Assembly (NCBI GenBank): GCA_900547855.1 | Contig: URIK01000002.1 | Coordinates: 1 to 40,516, forward strand | Direction of reading: 5' to 3' | Origin: an uncultured Collinsella sp. | GTDB lineage: Bacteria > Actinomycetota > Coriobacteriia > Coriobacteriales > Coriobacteriaceae | Length of the DNA stretch: 40,516 nt | Part shown: in pieces, positions 32,908-40,516 of the stretch | Layout of the letters: every line of letters begins with the position of its first letter | Numbering within the stretch: the first letter of the stretch is position 1 | The notes under the pieces: generated by a model | What the model was told of the DNA's origin: nothing | Databases searched by the model: none | Seen by the model: only the letters and a program-made list of their open reading frames with translations | Made by a program: the position numbers and the translations under genes

Positions 32908-32939
32908 GCTTTGCTGGTAATGTGTGTTGCCGGCAAAGC
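32908..32939. repeat. Inverted repeat after purB
   Basis: A 10-bp stem with one G-U pair (32908-32917 with 32930-32939) and a 12-nt loop. No T run follows, so it is an uncertain terminator or a transcript-end structure. Confidence 0.4.
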
Positions 32940-32945
32940 ACCTCG

Positions 32946-32972
32946 TTGCATTTAGGGAAAGACGGGGATAAT
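32946..32972 (+). promoter_or_regulatory. Possible promoter of the TSCPD gene
   Basis: -35 TTGCAT (32946-32951) and -10 GATAAT (32967-32972) lie 15 bp apart, slightly short, 35 bp before the start codon. Confidence 0.35.
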
Positions 32973-33006
32973 AGTCGTCTCGAATAACATTCTGAGAGGG
33001 GATCGC

Positions 33007-33270
33007 ATGATTTCGTTTGATTACAAGCCTCAGGGCGTGTGTGCTCGCAATATTCACCTTGACCTTTCCGATGACGGCAACAAGGTGATGGGCGTTGAGT
33101 TTACCGGCGGCTGCGACGGCAATCTCAAGGCTATCTCCAAGCTGGTCGAGGGCGCTCCTGCCGATCGCGTAATCGAGGTTCTCGCCGGTAATACCTGCGG
33201 TATGAAAAAGACCTCCTGCGCCGACCAGCTTACACGCGCTATCGAGGCCGCTCGCGCCGAGATCGCCTAA
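33007..33270 (+). CDS. TSCPD-domain protein (TIGR03905-like)
   Basis: An 87-residue protein of the small stand-alone TSCPD family. Cys residues are placed as in the family: GVCARNI near the N-terminus, GGCDGNL in the middle, and NTCGMKKTSCADQL near the C-terminus, suggesting metal binding. TSCPD domains also occur at the end of some ribonucleotide reductases. The role of the short form is unknown. GAGAGGGG precedes the ATG, and the stop overlaps the next start. Confidence 0.85.
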   Translation: MISFDYKPQGVCARNIHLDLSDDGNKVMGVEFTGGCDGNLKAISKLVEGAPADRVIEVLAGNTCGMKKTSCADQLTRAIEAARAEIA

Positions 33271-34481
33271 TGGGTATCGCCGATCACATCAAGAACGGAA
33301 TATCGCGTCGCGGCTTTGTGCTCGGTGGGGTTGCTGCGGGCGCTGCCACGGTGCTTGCCGGATGCTCGAAAAAAACGGGTACCAGCGATGATGCCGCCGG
33401 CGAGCCGCAGGTTATCAAGGATGATTCCAAAATCATCTCGATTACGGATGAGTACGAGGCGGTCGACATCGATCTTGAGCCGGCGGCGTCGTGGACGCTG
33501 CCTCTGGGTACGCTGCTGTACTACTGCGACGGCGATTACGCCGCGGCAATGATGGCGCCCGCATCGGCACTGCACGCCAACACACTCGGTGTGCTCAACC
33601 TGGGCGATGGCTCGCTTACCACATTAATCGAGGATCCTATCGAGGGCACGGGATATGCATTCTACGATGTCCGTGCCGGCGACGGCGTATTCGCGTGGGT
33701 TGAGATGAACTTTGCCAATTCATCGTGGAAGCTCTACGCTCAAAATCTGTCGGGCGCTTCGCTCTCTGGCGACGTGGTTGAGCTCGATCGAGGTGGCAAG
33801 GACTACGATCCGCCGCTGTTTACGGCGTTCGGGTCATCAGTCATCTGGTATAAAATGCCCTCGGCAGGTGGCAATAAAACGAGTAGCGATTCGTTTTGCT
33901 ATCGTCGCTCGCTTGATGAATCCAAGGCCGAGATAATTTGGAAATCGACGGGTCGCTTTGCATCGGCCCCGCGCGCGAGCGACGGCATTTTGACTATCTC
34001 GCCGCGTGTCCGCAACGACGAGGGCGTCTACTACGGCATAACGGCAATCGATTTGACCGACGGCAACAACACCAAACGTGCCCAGCTAGTCCTTCCCTCG
34101 TCAGTCTCGCCTTTCGAGGCCGTATATATGGGCGATACCTTCGTGTTTTCTATCGAGGCGGCCTATAGTGGCGTGGGCAGCCTGGGCAACATGGGCACGT
34201 ATATCGGTAATGAGGGAGGGCCGTATCTCTTCCTGTCCCGTGAGCCGCTCGCATGTGCGGCTGGCAAGAAGAATAAATACCTTGTTAAGGTACAGGCGTC
34301 GCATTTCCTGATCGACACCTCTGCCAAGACCTATGGCTCGCTGCTGTCGCCCGACCGCGCTTTGGAGTATGGCGATTATCCAGCTACGGCGGGAAAATCG
34401 GACTCATTCCTTACGTACGCCACGGTGCGCAACAGCCAGGGTATACCAGAGACGGTCACTGCACGCCTATTTTCTCTTTAA
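33270..34481 (+). CDS. Tat-exported lipoprotein, probable beta-propeller
   Basis: 403 residues. The N-terminus carries a twin-arginine motif SRRGFVLGG (about 12-20) and a lipobox LAGC (Cys at about 32), so the protein should be exported folded and lipid-anchored outside the membrane. The body is rich in short beta-strand-like blocks (for example GVFAWVEMNFANSSWKLYAQ) like TolB or WD-type propellers, with no catalytic motif that I recognise. Its ATG overlaps the TSCPD stop by 1 bp, so they are coupled. Substrate and function are unknown. Confidence 0.75.
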   Translation: MGIADHIKNGISRRGFVLGGVAAGAATVLAGCSKKTGTSDDAAGEPQVIKDDSKIISITDEYEAVDIDLEPAASWTLPLGTLLYYCDGDYAAAMMAPASALHANTLGVLNLGDGSLTTLIEDPIEGTGYAFYDVRAGDGVFAWVEMNFANSSWKLYAQNLSGASLSGDVVELDRGGKDYDPPLFTAFGSSVIWYKMPSAGGNKTSSDSFCYRRSLDESKAEIIWKSTGRFASAPRASDGILTISPRVRNDEGVYYGITAIDLTDGNNTKRAQLVLPSSVSPFEAVYMGDTFVFSIEAAYSGVGSLGNMGTYIGNEGGPYLFLSREPLACAAGKKNKYLVKVQASHFLIDTSAKTYGSLLSPDRALEYGDYPATAGKSDSFLTYATVRNSQGIPETVTARLFSL

Positions 34482-34540
34482 GCTTAGAGGGGTTAAAAAG
34501 GCGCCAACAGGGGAATAAACGCGTTGTAATTGTGAGTACC

Positions 34541-34579
34541 GCCCGCCGAGCTGCCGCGTCATAGCGGCATCTGGCGGGC
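34541..34579. repeat. Inverted repeat upstream of the response regulator
   Basis: Outer stem GCCCGCC (34541-34547) with GGCGGGC (34573-34579) and inner TGCCGC/GCGGCA (34552-34557 with 34564-34569). No T run follows. It may end the upstream lipoprotein transcript or lie in the leader of the regulator gene; the 34482-34634 interval holds no other clear signal. Confidence 0.4.
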
Positions 34580-34634
34580 TCAGGTGCGTTAAAATGGGCT
34601 TGTTCTTAGCTAATTGAGACAGGGGGGCCGTGTT

Positions 34635-35357
34635 ATGGCTTCAGATGCAAAAAAGATTCTGCTGGTCGAGGATGAGAAGGCAATCCGTGACGCCGTCGCT
34701 GCCTATCTCGAGCGCGAAGGCTACTGGGTTGTGGGCGTCGGCGACGGCCAGTCCGCGATCGAGGAGTTCGAGAAGCATCAGTTCGACCTGGTCGTGCTCG
34801 ACCTTATGCTCCCCAAGATCCCCGGCGAGCGCGTTTGCCGCACCATTCGCGATACCTCGGATGTCCCCATCATCATGCTGACGGCTAAGGGCGAGATCGA
34901 GGACCGTATTATCGGTCTTGAGCTCGGCGCCGACGACTATCTGATTAAGCCGTTCTCGCCGCGTGAGCTCGTCGCCCGCGTTCGCGCTCTGTTCCGCCGT
35001 GCCCATCAGGCCGACGAGCCCGCCGTCGAGGTACTCGACTTCGGCGATCTGGTCATCGATATCTCGGGCCACAAGATCTTGGTCGAGGGCAAGGAAGTCG
35101 ATCTGACGGCTTCCGAGTTCAAGCTGCTCACCACGCTTGCTCGCCATCCCGGCCGTGTGTATAACCGCATGGAGCTGGTCGAGAAAGTGCTCGGGTATGA
35201 CTTTGAGGGCTATGAGCGCACCATCGATAGCCACGTGAAGAATCTTCGCGCCAAGCTGGGCGATGATCCCAAGAAGCCCAAGTGGCTCTACACCGTCCAT
35301 GGTGTCGGCTATCGCTTCGAGGCTCCGGCCAAGACCGATAAGTCGGACGAGAAATAG
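34635..35357 (+). CDS. OmpR/PhoB-family response regulator
   Basis: 240 residues. Receiver domain: acidic pair in LLVEDE, phosphoacceptor Asp56 in LVVLDLMLP, Thr in MLTAKG and Lys in YLIKPFSP. The winged-helix DNA-binding domain covers about 130-230 (LTASEFKLLTTLARHPGRVY and RTIDSHVKNLRAKLGDD). I start at ATG 34635, after AGGGGGG; the in-frame TTG at 34614 is rejected. It is followed 11 bp later by its cognate sensor kinase. The stimulus is unknown. Confidence 0.93.
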   Translation: MASDAKKILLVEDEKAIRDAVAAYLEREGYWVVGVGDGQSAIEEFEKHQFDLVVLDLMLPKIPGERVCRTIRDTSDVPIIMLTAKGEIEDRIIGLELGADDYLIKPFSPRELVARVRALFRRAHQADEPAVEVLDFGDLVIDISGHKILVEGKEVDLTASEFKLLTTLARHPGRVYNRMELVEKVLGYDFEGYERTIDSHVKNLRAKLGDDPKKPKWLYTVHGVGYRFEAPAKTDKSDEK

Positions 35358-35368
35358 GGAAATCACAT

Positions 35369-36934
35369 ATGACACCTGCGCGCTTTGAAATCGGACAAAA
35401 GCACAAGCAGGAGAGCGAGGCGGGTTCCAAGGCTAGTTGGAACACGCCTCGTTCCGATTCACGGCCAACGATGAGCTATCCCTCGCGCATGGCACTTGCT
35501 TTTGCTCTGACATCGCTCATGACGGTATTGGTGCTGGTGGGCGTTGTCTCTGTTGTGTGGGGCACGGTCTTTTCGGATTACACACGCTCCAATATCGTCG
35601 AAATCGCAAATTCCGCTGCCGAGAAGTTGGCAACCTCATATGAGGAAAACGGCTCTTGGACCGCGGGAGAACTGCGCACGGTCGCAACGTCGAGTTTGGT
35701 TTCCGACGATCTGGGCATGCAGGTCGTCAATAAAAAGGGTGTGATCGTTTATGACGATTCCTGGCCCTCGGCAAGCGCCACCGCCGATGTACGCGAAAAC
35801 CAGGCTACGACCGACGACACGAGCGGCAAGAGGGCATCGCATAGCCCGGTCTCGTCTGCTCCAACCGACTCCGATAGCGTTGCTAACGTCGAGATTGTAA
35901 CGTCTTCCGGCGAGCATGTCGGACAGGTAAAGCTGTGGGCCATCGGCTCCGACGCTCTGCTCACCAAGGCGGACTCTGCGTTTAGGGAGAAGACCTTTAA
36001 CGCCATGGCCCTCGCCGCGGTTGTTGCAATCTGCATTTCGGTCGTTATCGGATCGCTCGTGTCGCGCATGCTCACCAAACCGATTCATCGCATCACCAGT
36101 ACCGCAAAGCAAATCCGTGACGGCGACCTGTCGGCTCGCACGGGGCTGCGCGGTGATGACGAGATCGACCAGCTGGGTGAGACCTTCGATGAGATGGCCA
36201 CCTCGCTCGAGAAGGATATGAAACACGAGAAGCGCCTGACCTCAGACGTTGCACACGAGCTTCGCACGCCGCTTATGGCCATGCTCGCAACGGTCGAGGC
36301 CATGCAGGATGGCGTGTATCCCACCGACGATGAGCATTTGGAGACCGTTGCTTCCGAGACGCGTCGCCTGGCTCGTCTGGTGCAGCAGATGCTCGACCTA
36401 TCGCGTATGGAAAACAGCACGGCTCCGCTCAATCTAGAACCGGTGGACATGGTTCCGTTCGTGCGATCGATTGTGAACGGCCAGGAGCGTCTGTTTGCCG
36501 ACCGTGACCTTCGTCTTCGCTTTGCAGATGAAACCCAAGGGCACGACGATGTCGTCGAGGCCGATCCCGACATGATCACGCAATGTGTTATCAACCTCAT
36601 GAGCAACGCCATGCGCTACACCCCCGAGGGCGGTTGGGTCGTGGTGTCGGTGCTCAGTGACCGCAGGCACGTCAGCATTGCCGTTTCTGATACCGGCATC
36701 GGTATTGCCAAGGACGATCTGTCGCGCATTTTCGGGCGGTTTTGGCGCGCCGATGCCAGCCGCGCCCGCGAAGCTGGCGGCCTGGGCGTCGGCCTCGCCG
36801 TGACCAAGCAGATCGTCGAGCGTCACCATGGCTACATATCCGTGGAGTCGGAGCTTGGAAAGGGTACGACTTTTACAATTCATCTGCCCCGCGAGCACAT
36901 GGCGGACGCGGCATCTACTACAATGGAGCACTAG
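35369..36934 (+). CDS. Two-component sensor histidine kinase
   Basis: 521 residues. Membrane helices at about 41-64 and 211-231 enclose a roughly 145-residue extracellular sensor with a Ser/Thr/Asp-rich central part (130-172) of low complexity. HAMP follows (TKPIHRITSTAKQIRDGDL), then HisKA with His296 in DVAHELRTPL, and HATPase_c with N box NLMSNAMRYTPEGG, G1 DTGIGI, F box RIFGRFWRAD and G2 GLGVGLAVTK. It forms an operon with the response regulator. An N-terminal cytoplasmic tail of about 35 polar residues is longer than usual; an internal ATG at codon 35 or 41 could be the true start, but neither has a clear ribosome-binding site. Confidence 0.92.
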   Translation: MTPARFEIGQKHKQESEAGSKASWNTPRSDSRPTMSYPSRMALAFALTSLMTVLVLVGVVSVVWGTVFSDYTRSNIVEIANSAAEKLATSYEENGSWTAGELRTVATSSLVSDDLGMQVVNKKGVIVYDDSWPSASATADVRENQATTDDTSGKRASHSPVSSAPTDSDSVANVEIVTSSGEHVGQVKLWAIGSDALLTKADSAFREKTFNAMALAAVVAICISVVIGSLVSRMLTKPIHRITSTAKQIRDGDLSARTGLRGDDEIDQLGETFDEMATSLEKDMKHEKRLTSDVAHELRTPLMAMLATVEAMQDGVYPTDDEHLETVASETRRLARLVQQMLDLSRMENSTAPLNLEPVDMVPFVRSIVNGQERLFADRDLRLRFADETQGHDDVVEADPDMITQCVINLMSNAMRYTPEGGWVVVSVLSDRRHVSIAVSDTGIGIAKDDLSRIFGRFWRADASRAREAGGLGVGLAVTKQIVERHHGYISVESELGKGTTFTIHLPREHMADAASTTMEH

Positions 36935-36992
36935 CTTTTCGCTATTCGGTGAAGGAGGGGCCGCGTCCCTGCCGCTCCGAGTTTGCGAAAAC

Positions 36993-37012
36993 ATGCGGGA
37001 AAGAACCCGCAT
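36993..37012 (+). terminator. Weak hairpin between kinase and purC
   Basis: A 7-bp stem, ATGCGGG (36993-36999) with CCCGCAT (37006-37012), is followed by TTCTGT. It could attenuate read-through into purC. The T run is poor. Confidence 0.4.
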
Positions 37013-37043
37013 TTCTGTCGTATTTAGGTAAGGAGTGACTCAC

Positions 37044-37931
37044 GTGACAACGATGGAGCGTCGTCCGGATTCCCGTGGCAAGGTTCGTGATATTTACGAT
37101 GCCGGTGAAAACCTGCTGATGGTCGCCACCGACCGCATTTCTGCGTTCGACTTCATTCTTCCCGACGAGATTCCGTTTAAGGGAGAGGTGCTCAATCGCA
37201 TTTCGGCATTCTGGTTCGATAAGTTTGCCGACATCGTCCCCAACCATCTCGTTTCCATCGACCCGGCGGATTTCCCCGAGGAGTTTGCTGAGTATCGTGA
37301 CTACCTCGCTGGCCGCGCCATGCTGGTTAAGAAGGCCCAGACGATTCCTATCGAGTGCATCGTCCGCGGCTATCTGACCGGTTCGGGCAAGAAGACCTAC
37401 GACGAGAACGGCACCGTCTGCGGCATCCAGCTGCCTGAGGGCCTGACCGAGGCTTCCAAGCTTCCCGAGCCGTTGTTCACGCCGTCCACGAAGGCCGAGA
37501 TCGGTGACCACGACGAGAACATCTCGTTCGAGCGTTGCTGCGAGATCGTGGGCGAGGACATCGCCACGCAGATTCGTGACCTTTCCCTCAAGATCTACAA
37601 GGCCGCTGCCGAGTACGCCGCGACCCGTGGCATCATCATTGCCGACACCAAGTTCGAGTTTGGTGTCATCGATGGCAAGGTCACGCTGATCGACGAGTGC
37701 CTCACGCCCGACTCCAGCCGTTTCTGGCCTGCTGCCAGCTACGAGGAGGGCAAGATCCAGCCTAGCTACGACAAGCAATTCGTCCGCAATTGGCTCAAGG
37801 CCAACTGGGATATGACGGGGGAGACCCCGCACCTGCCCGCCGAGGTCATCGATGGCACGTCCGAGCGCTATCGCGAGGCCTTCCAGATCATCACGGGCTC
37901 CCAGTTCACAAGCATGAAGGAGAACGCATAA
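37044..37931 (+). CDS. purC: Phosphoribosylaminoimidazole-succinocarboxamide synthase
   Basis: SAICAR synthetase, the step before PurB in purine synthesis. Recognisable parts are GKVRDIYDAG, TDRISAFDFILPD, VRGYLTGSGKKTY and the metal/ADP site LIDECLTPDSSRFW. 295 residues from GTG 37044, 8 nt after AAGGAG (37030-37035). The alternative GTG at 37035 overlaps that site. Confidence 0.96.
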   Translation: MTTMERRPDSRGKVRDIYDAGENLLMVATDRISAFDFILPDEIPFKGEVLNRISAFWFDKFADIVPNHLVSIDPADFPEEFAEYRDYLAGRAMLVKKAQTIPIECIVRGYLTGSGKKTYDENGTVCGIQLPEGLTEASKLPEPLFTPSTKAEIGDHDENISFERCCEIVGEDIATQIRDLSLKIYKAAAEYAATRGIIIADTKFEFGVIDGKVTLIDECLTPDSSRFWPAASYEEGKIQPSYDKQFVRNWLKANWDMTGETPHLPAEVIDGTSERYREAFQIITGSQFTSMKENA

Positions 37932-38507
37932 GTGAGTACCCGTAGCGCCACGAACAAGCGCACGCAATCCCACGAAGTTACCGGGGTTGCGCGCAAGTCT
38001 GCCGCATCTGCTAAGCCCGCCCGCCAAGCAGCGAGCTCCGTTCGCGTCGTGCCGGCTTCGTCTAAGGCACGCCGCAAAGAGCTCGAGAAGGGCGAGAACC
38101 TCGAGGGCCTCTCTAAAGAGGAGAAGCGTGCCCGCAAGGCTAAGCAGCGCGCCAAGGAGGACCGCATCTATACGGTGTCGAATATCCTCCTCAAGCAGGA
38201 CGAGGACTACACCAAGCGCCGTCGCATCTGGTGGATTGTGCTCGCCATTGGCATGGTGCTCGTCGTGGCAATTTGGGCCTCGCTGTACTTCGCTCCCGCT
38301 GGCATGGTGTCCAGCCCTGTCCAGATGGTCGGCATCGTTTTGTCCTATGTCATCATCCTAGGTGACTTTATCTACGACTTCGCTCGTATTCGTCCCTTGC
38401 GCAACATGTACCGCGCGCAGGCCGAGGGCATGTCCGAGAACAAGCTCAACGCTCTTATCGAGCGCGCAGCTGCCGAGGAGGACAAGAAGGACTCCAAGAA
38501 GAAGTAG
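37932..38507 (+). CDS. Two-helix membrane protein with basic N-terminus (DUF3043-like layout)
   Basis: 191 residues with a GTG start directly after the purC stop, AAGGAG lying in the last purC codons. The first 75 residues are very basic and hydrophilic (KARRKELEKG, KEEKRARKAKQR). Two membrane helices (about 99-117 and 126-145) form a hairpin, and a charged C-terminus ends DKKDSKKK. The layout resembles actinobacterial DUF3043 proteins, but I cannot confirm homology. Function unknown. Confidence 0.75.
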   Translation: MSTRSATNKRTQSHEVTGVARKSAASAKPARQAASSVRVVPASSKARRKELEKGENLEGLSKEEKRARKAKQRAKEDRIYTVSNILLKQDEDYTKRRRIWWIVLAIGMVLVVAIWASLYFAPAGMVSSPVQMVGIVLSYVIILGDFIYDFARIRPLRNMYRAQAEGMSENKLNALIERAAAEEDKKDSKKK

Positions 38508-38539
38508 CGTTTGCATACATACTTATCGCTAAGATATAA

Positions 38540-38568
38540 GGCGCGTCGTTTTTGCGGCGCGCCTTTTT
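38540..38568 (+). terminator. Intrinsic terminator of the purC operon
   Basis: A 9-bp stem with one G-U pair (38540-38548 with 38555-38563) has a T-rich loop and is followed by TTTTT. Confidence 0.88.
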
Positions 38569-38596
38569 ACTGTTCTATAGATAGATGGAGTGGCAC

Positions 38597-39877
38597 ATGA
38601 TTCGAGCTGCCCTGACGGTCGAAGAGGCCCTGGAGGGTATGAAGTCCCTGGAGCCCAAGATTAAAAACTATGCGCGCCTGGTTGTCCGCAAGGGCGTAAA
38701 CGTTAAGCCCGGCCAGGAAGTCGTCGTTCAGTCTCCGGTTGAGTGCGCGCCGTTTGCGCGCGTTGTGGTCGCGGAGGCCTATGCTGCCGGCGCCGGCCAC
38801 GTGACGGTCATCTGGGCCGATGATGCCGTGACGAGGCTCACGTACGAGCATGTCGAGAAAAGCTATTTTGAGCAGACGCCCGAGTGGAAGCGCCTGCAGC
38901 TGGATTCCCTGGCCCAGGACGGTGCCTGCTTTATCTTTATCGAGGGTGCGGACCCCGCCGCCCTTAAGGGCATCGATCCCGCTAAGCCCGCTGCAGCTTC
39001 TAAGGCAAAGAACACGCAGTGCAAAGTTTTCCGCCGTGGACTGGATTACAACATCAATCCGTGGTGCATCGCCGGCGCTCCGGTCGTGGCTTGGGCGCGC
39101 GAGGTGTTCCCGGGAGACGCCGATGAGGTTGCAATCTATAAGCTGTGGAATGCGATTCTGCACACCGCTCGCGCCGATGGCCAGGACCCAGAGAGCGACT
39201 GGGAGCTCCACGACGCCGCATTCGAAAAGAACCTGCGTTTCCTGAACGACAATCGTTTCGACTGCCTGCATTACACCGCGGCAAATGGAACCGATCTGAT
39301 GATTGGCATGACGAAGGGTCACGAGTGGGCCGGCGGCAAGGGCAAGACGCCCGATGGGCACCCCTTCTTCCCCAACATTCCCACCGAGGAAGTCTTCACT
39401 TCGCCCGATCGCATGCGCGCCGACGGTATCGTGTACTCGGCCATGACGCTCATCCACCACGGCAATAAGGTCGACGATTTTTGGATTAAGTTCGAGGGCG
39501 GCCGCGTGGTGGACTACGACGCCCGCGTGGGCAAGGCAACGCTTGCAAGTATCATCGATACGGACGAGGGCGCTGCTCACCTGGGAGAAGTCGCGCTCAT
39601 TTCCAAGAACACGCCGATCCGTGAAAGCGGCATCCTGTTCTATGACACGCTCTATGACGAGAATGCCAGCTGCCATCTTGCACTGGGAGTCGGCTTCCCC
39701 GAGTGCATCGAGGATGGATATGATATGTCCAAAGAGGAGCTCCTGGAGCATGGTGTCAACGTTTCGAGCACGCACGTTGACTTTATGATTGGCACGGATG
39801 ACATCGATATTGTGGGCATTACGCCCGATGGACGCGAAGTTGTGATTTTCCAGAACGGCCAATGGAGTTGGGAATAG
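38597..39877 (+). CDS. M29-family aminopeptidase
   Basis: A 426-residue metallo-aminopeptidase of the AmpS/PepS/T family. Metal-ligand motifs in order: NIPTEEVFTSPD (two Glu), HLGEVAL (Glu), YDENASCHLALG (His) and SSTHVDFMIG (His, Asp). ATG 38597 is preferred because GGAG lies 6 nt upstream; the ATG at 38585 has no such site. It probably acts in cytoplasmic peptide turnover. Followed by the tRNA-Lys gene, whose promoter lies in its last codons. Confidence 0.93.
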   Translation: MIRAALTVEEALEGMKSLEPKIKNYARLVVRKGVNVKPGQEVVVQSPVECAPFARVVVAEAYAAGAGHVTVIWADDAVTRLTYEHVEKSYFEQTPEWKRLQLDSLAQDGACFIFIEGADPAALKGIDPAKPAAASKAKNTQCKVFRRGLDYNINPWCIAGAPVVAWAREVFPGDADEVAIYKLWNAILHTARADGQDPESDWELHDAAFEKNLRFLNDNRFDCLHYTAANGTDLMIGMTKGHEWAGGKGKTPDGHPFFPNIPTEEVFTSPDRMRADGIVYSAMTLIHHGNKVDDFWIKFEGGRVVDYDARVGKATLASIIDTDEGAAHLGEVALISKNTPIRESGILFYDTLYDENASCHLALGVGFPECIEDGYDMSKEELLEHGVNVSSTHVDFMIGTDDIDIVGITPDGREVVIFQNGQWSWE

Positions 39878-39896
39878 TCCCAGACCGTGGTACAAT
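39868..39896 (+). promoter_or_regulatory. Promoter of tRNA-Lys
   Basis: -10 TACAAT (39891-39896) and a -35 TTGGGA (39868-39873) are 17 bp apart and 9 bp before the tRNA. The -35 overlaps the end of the aminopeptidase gene. Confidence 0.55.
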
Positions 39897-39905
39897 GCCA
39901 CCCGC

Positions 39906-39981
39906 GGGCCGTTAGCTCAGCTGGCAGAGCAGGGGACTTTTAATCCCAAGGTCCAGGGTTCGAACCCCTGACGGCCCACCA
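39906..39981 (+). tRNA. tRNA-Lys(UUU)
   Basis: 76 nt with an encoded CCA. The acceptor stem GGGCCGT pairs with ACGGCCC. The D arm TTAGCTCAGCTGGCAGAGC is typical, the anticodon loop is CTTTTAA with anticodon TTT, and the T arm is CAGGG-TTCGAAC-CCCTG. Confidence 0.96.
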
Positions 39982-39990
39982 TAGAAAAGA

Positions 39991-40020
39991 AAGCGATCGA
40001 CTCCGGTTGGTCGCTTTTTT
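39991..40020 (+). terminator. Intrinsic terminator of tRNA-Lys
   Basis: A 10-bp stem with two G-U pairs (39991-40000 with 40007-40016) and a CTCCGG loop, then a T run. Confidence 0.82.
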
Positions 40021-40024
40021 ATTG

Positions 40025-40156
40025 CCGCGCCACGGGTTCGAACCCGAAAGGGCGCGGAGCTGAGGAAACGCGTGAGCGTTTGCCAGCGCAGCGCGCAAGG
40101 CGCGAAAGCGCCGCAGCGGCCGCCTGCGAAGCAGGCTGAACCCCTGACGGCCCACC
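40025..40156 (+). repeat. tRNA-Lys 3'-end cassette (hairpin-rich)
   Basis: Outer stem CCGCGCC/GGCGCGG (40025-40031 with 40051-40057) encloses a T-arm-like palindrome CGGGTTCGAACCCG (40033-40046). Three hairpins follow: AAACGC-GTGA-GCGTTT (40066-40081), GGCGC-GAAA-GCGCC (40099-40112) and GCCTGC-GAA-GCAGGC (40122-40136). It ends in GAACCCCTGACGGCCCACC (40138-40156), an exact 19-bp direct copy of the tRNA-Lys 3' end (39962-39980). The order matches the cassette after tRNA-Gly although most of the sequence differs. Function unknown. Confidence 0.75.
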
Positions 40157-40169
40157 CAAAGATTGTTGA

Positions 40170-40199
40170 GTCGGTCAACTTCGGTTTGCCGTCTTTTTT
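40170..40199 (+). terminator. Second terminator after the cassette
   Basis: An imperfect stem (40170-40179 with 40184-40193) closed by a TTCG tetraloop is followed by six T. It mirrors the terminator after the tRNA itself. Confidence 0.65.
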
Positions 40200-40210
40200 G
40201 TTGCCGGTGC

Positions 40211-40226
40211 ACGGGTTCGAACCCGT
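40211..40226. repeat. T-arm-like palindrome, start of a truncated second cassette
   Basis: ACGGGTTCGAACCCGT is a perfect 16-bp palindrome identical over 14 bp to the T-arm element at 40033-40046. It is likewise preceded by TTGCCG and a terminator. The following AT-rich DNA lacks the other hairpins. Confidence 0.6.
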
Positions 40227-40335
40227 ATCTATCTATATATAAGAACGCTTGGCGAACAAAACCCGCCTTTTACCGATGGGAAACAAATAGCTGATGCCTT
40301 TGGAGTAAAGTAGCGCTCCAGAGATGACCGATGTC

Positions 40336-40425
40336 TCAATACTCATAAAACAGCTGGTCATCGCCAATATCAGAAGCCAATGCTTCAGTTTTAACCTCAG
40401 TGATGCGACTGAGGGACCTATTCAT
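40336..40425 (-). other. Possible 29-codon ORF remnant in an otherwise unexplained region
   Basis: The 40227-40516 interval contains no confident gene. On the minus strand an ATG at 40425 opens 29 codons ending in SDIGDDQLFYEY, which reads like a protein C-terminus, but there is no ribosome-binding site. A 35-codon plus-strand frame overlaps it. Either could be a gene remnant or chance. Confidence 0.15.
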
Positions 40426-40516
40426 TTGTGAACAAAATATGGAGTGCACGATTCCCGCCCGCGGGGCCCCTCCGGTCTGGCAATATATCTCCTTGCCGCG
40501 CGGCCCGGTGGAACCG

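Noticed and set aside
39912..40212. Minus-strand frames of 88-90 residues across tRNA-Lys and its cassette
   Set aside because: They are translations of tRNA and repeat DNA, without start signals.

Overview
The window is the chromosomal replication-origin region of a moderately GC-rich bacterium, most likely a member of the Coriobacteriia (Collinsella-like). That placement is inferred from gene order, divergent protein sequences and actinobacterial features (paired PafB/PafC-type WYL regulators, no mnmE/mnmG between jag and rsmG); nothing here proves the species.

Left arm (1-11.2 kb, all minus strand, transcribed away from the origin): an ATPase with a prion-like linker and winged helix, then dnaA, dnaN, recF, a DciA-like protein, gyrB and gyrA. 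Two non-coding stretches flank the dnaA block (7834-8071 and 11174-11340). Both carry clusters of a non-canonical DnaA-box-like motif, TTTTCAACA or TTTTCGACA. The dnaN-proximal one also has an AT-rich, trio-like unwinding element. Together they look like a bipartite oriC, and transcription diverges from it on both sides.

Right arm, origin-proximal (11.4-16.6 kb, plus strand): rpmH, rnpA, yidD, yidC, jag, then rsmG, three perfect parS sites at exact 39-bp intervals, parA, parB and a small membrane protein coupled to parB. This is the segregation module; its second half is visibly more AT-rich than the flanks.

16.6-30.7 kb: rlmN (minus), ddl and a DinG-type exonuclease-helicase (plus), a WYL regulator pair (minus), a very large membrane-anchored degenerate M28-peptidase-like protein with a roughly 650-residue disordered insert, a small membrane protein, and an LPXTG-anchored thioester adhesin built from Cna-B/SpaA-like domains (minus).

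30.7-40.5 kb: tRNA-Gly(CCC), purB, a TSCPD protein, a Tat lipoprotein, an OmpR-type response regulator and its histidine kinase, purC, a two-helix membrane protein, an M29 aminopeptidase and tRNA-Lys(UUU). Both tRNA genes are followed by unusual hairpin-rich cassettes that end in an exact copy of the 3' end of that tRNA. I rank these cassettes, the prion-like ATPase beside dnaA, and the matching changes in DnaA and its boxes as the most interesting signals.
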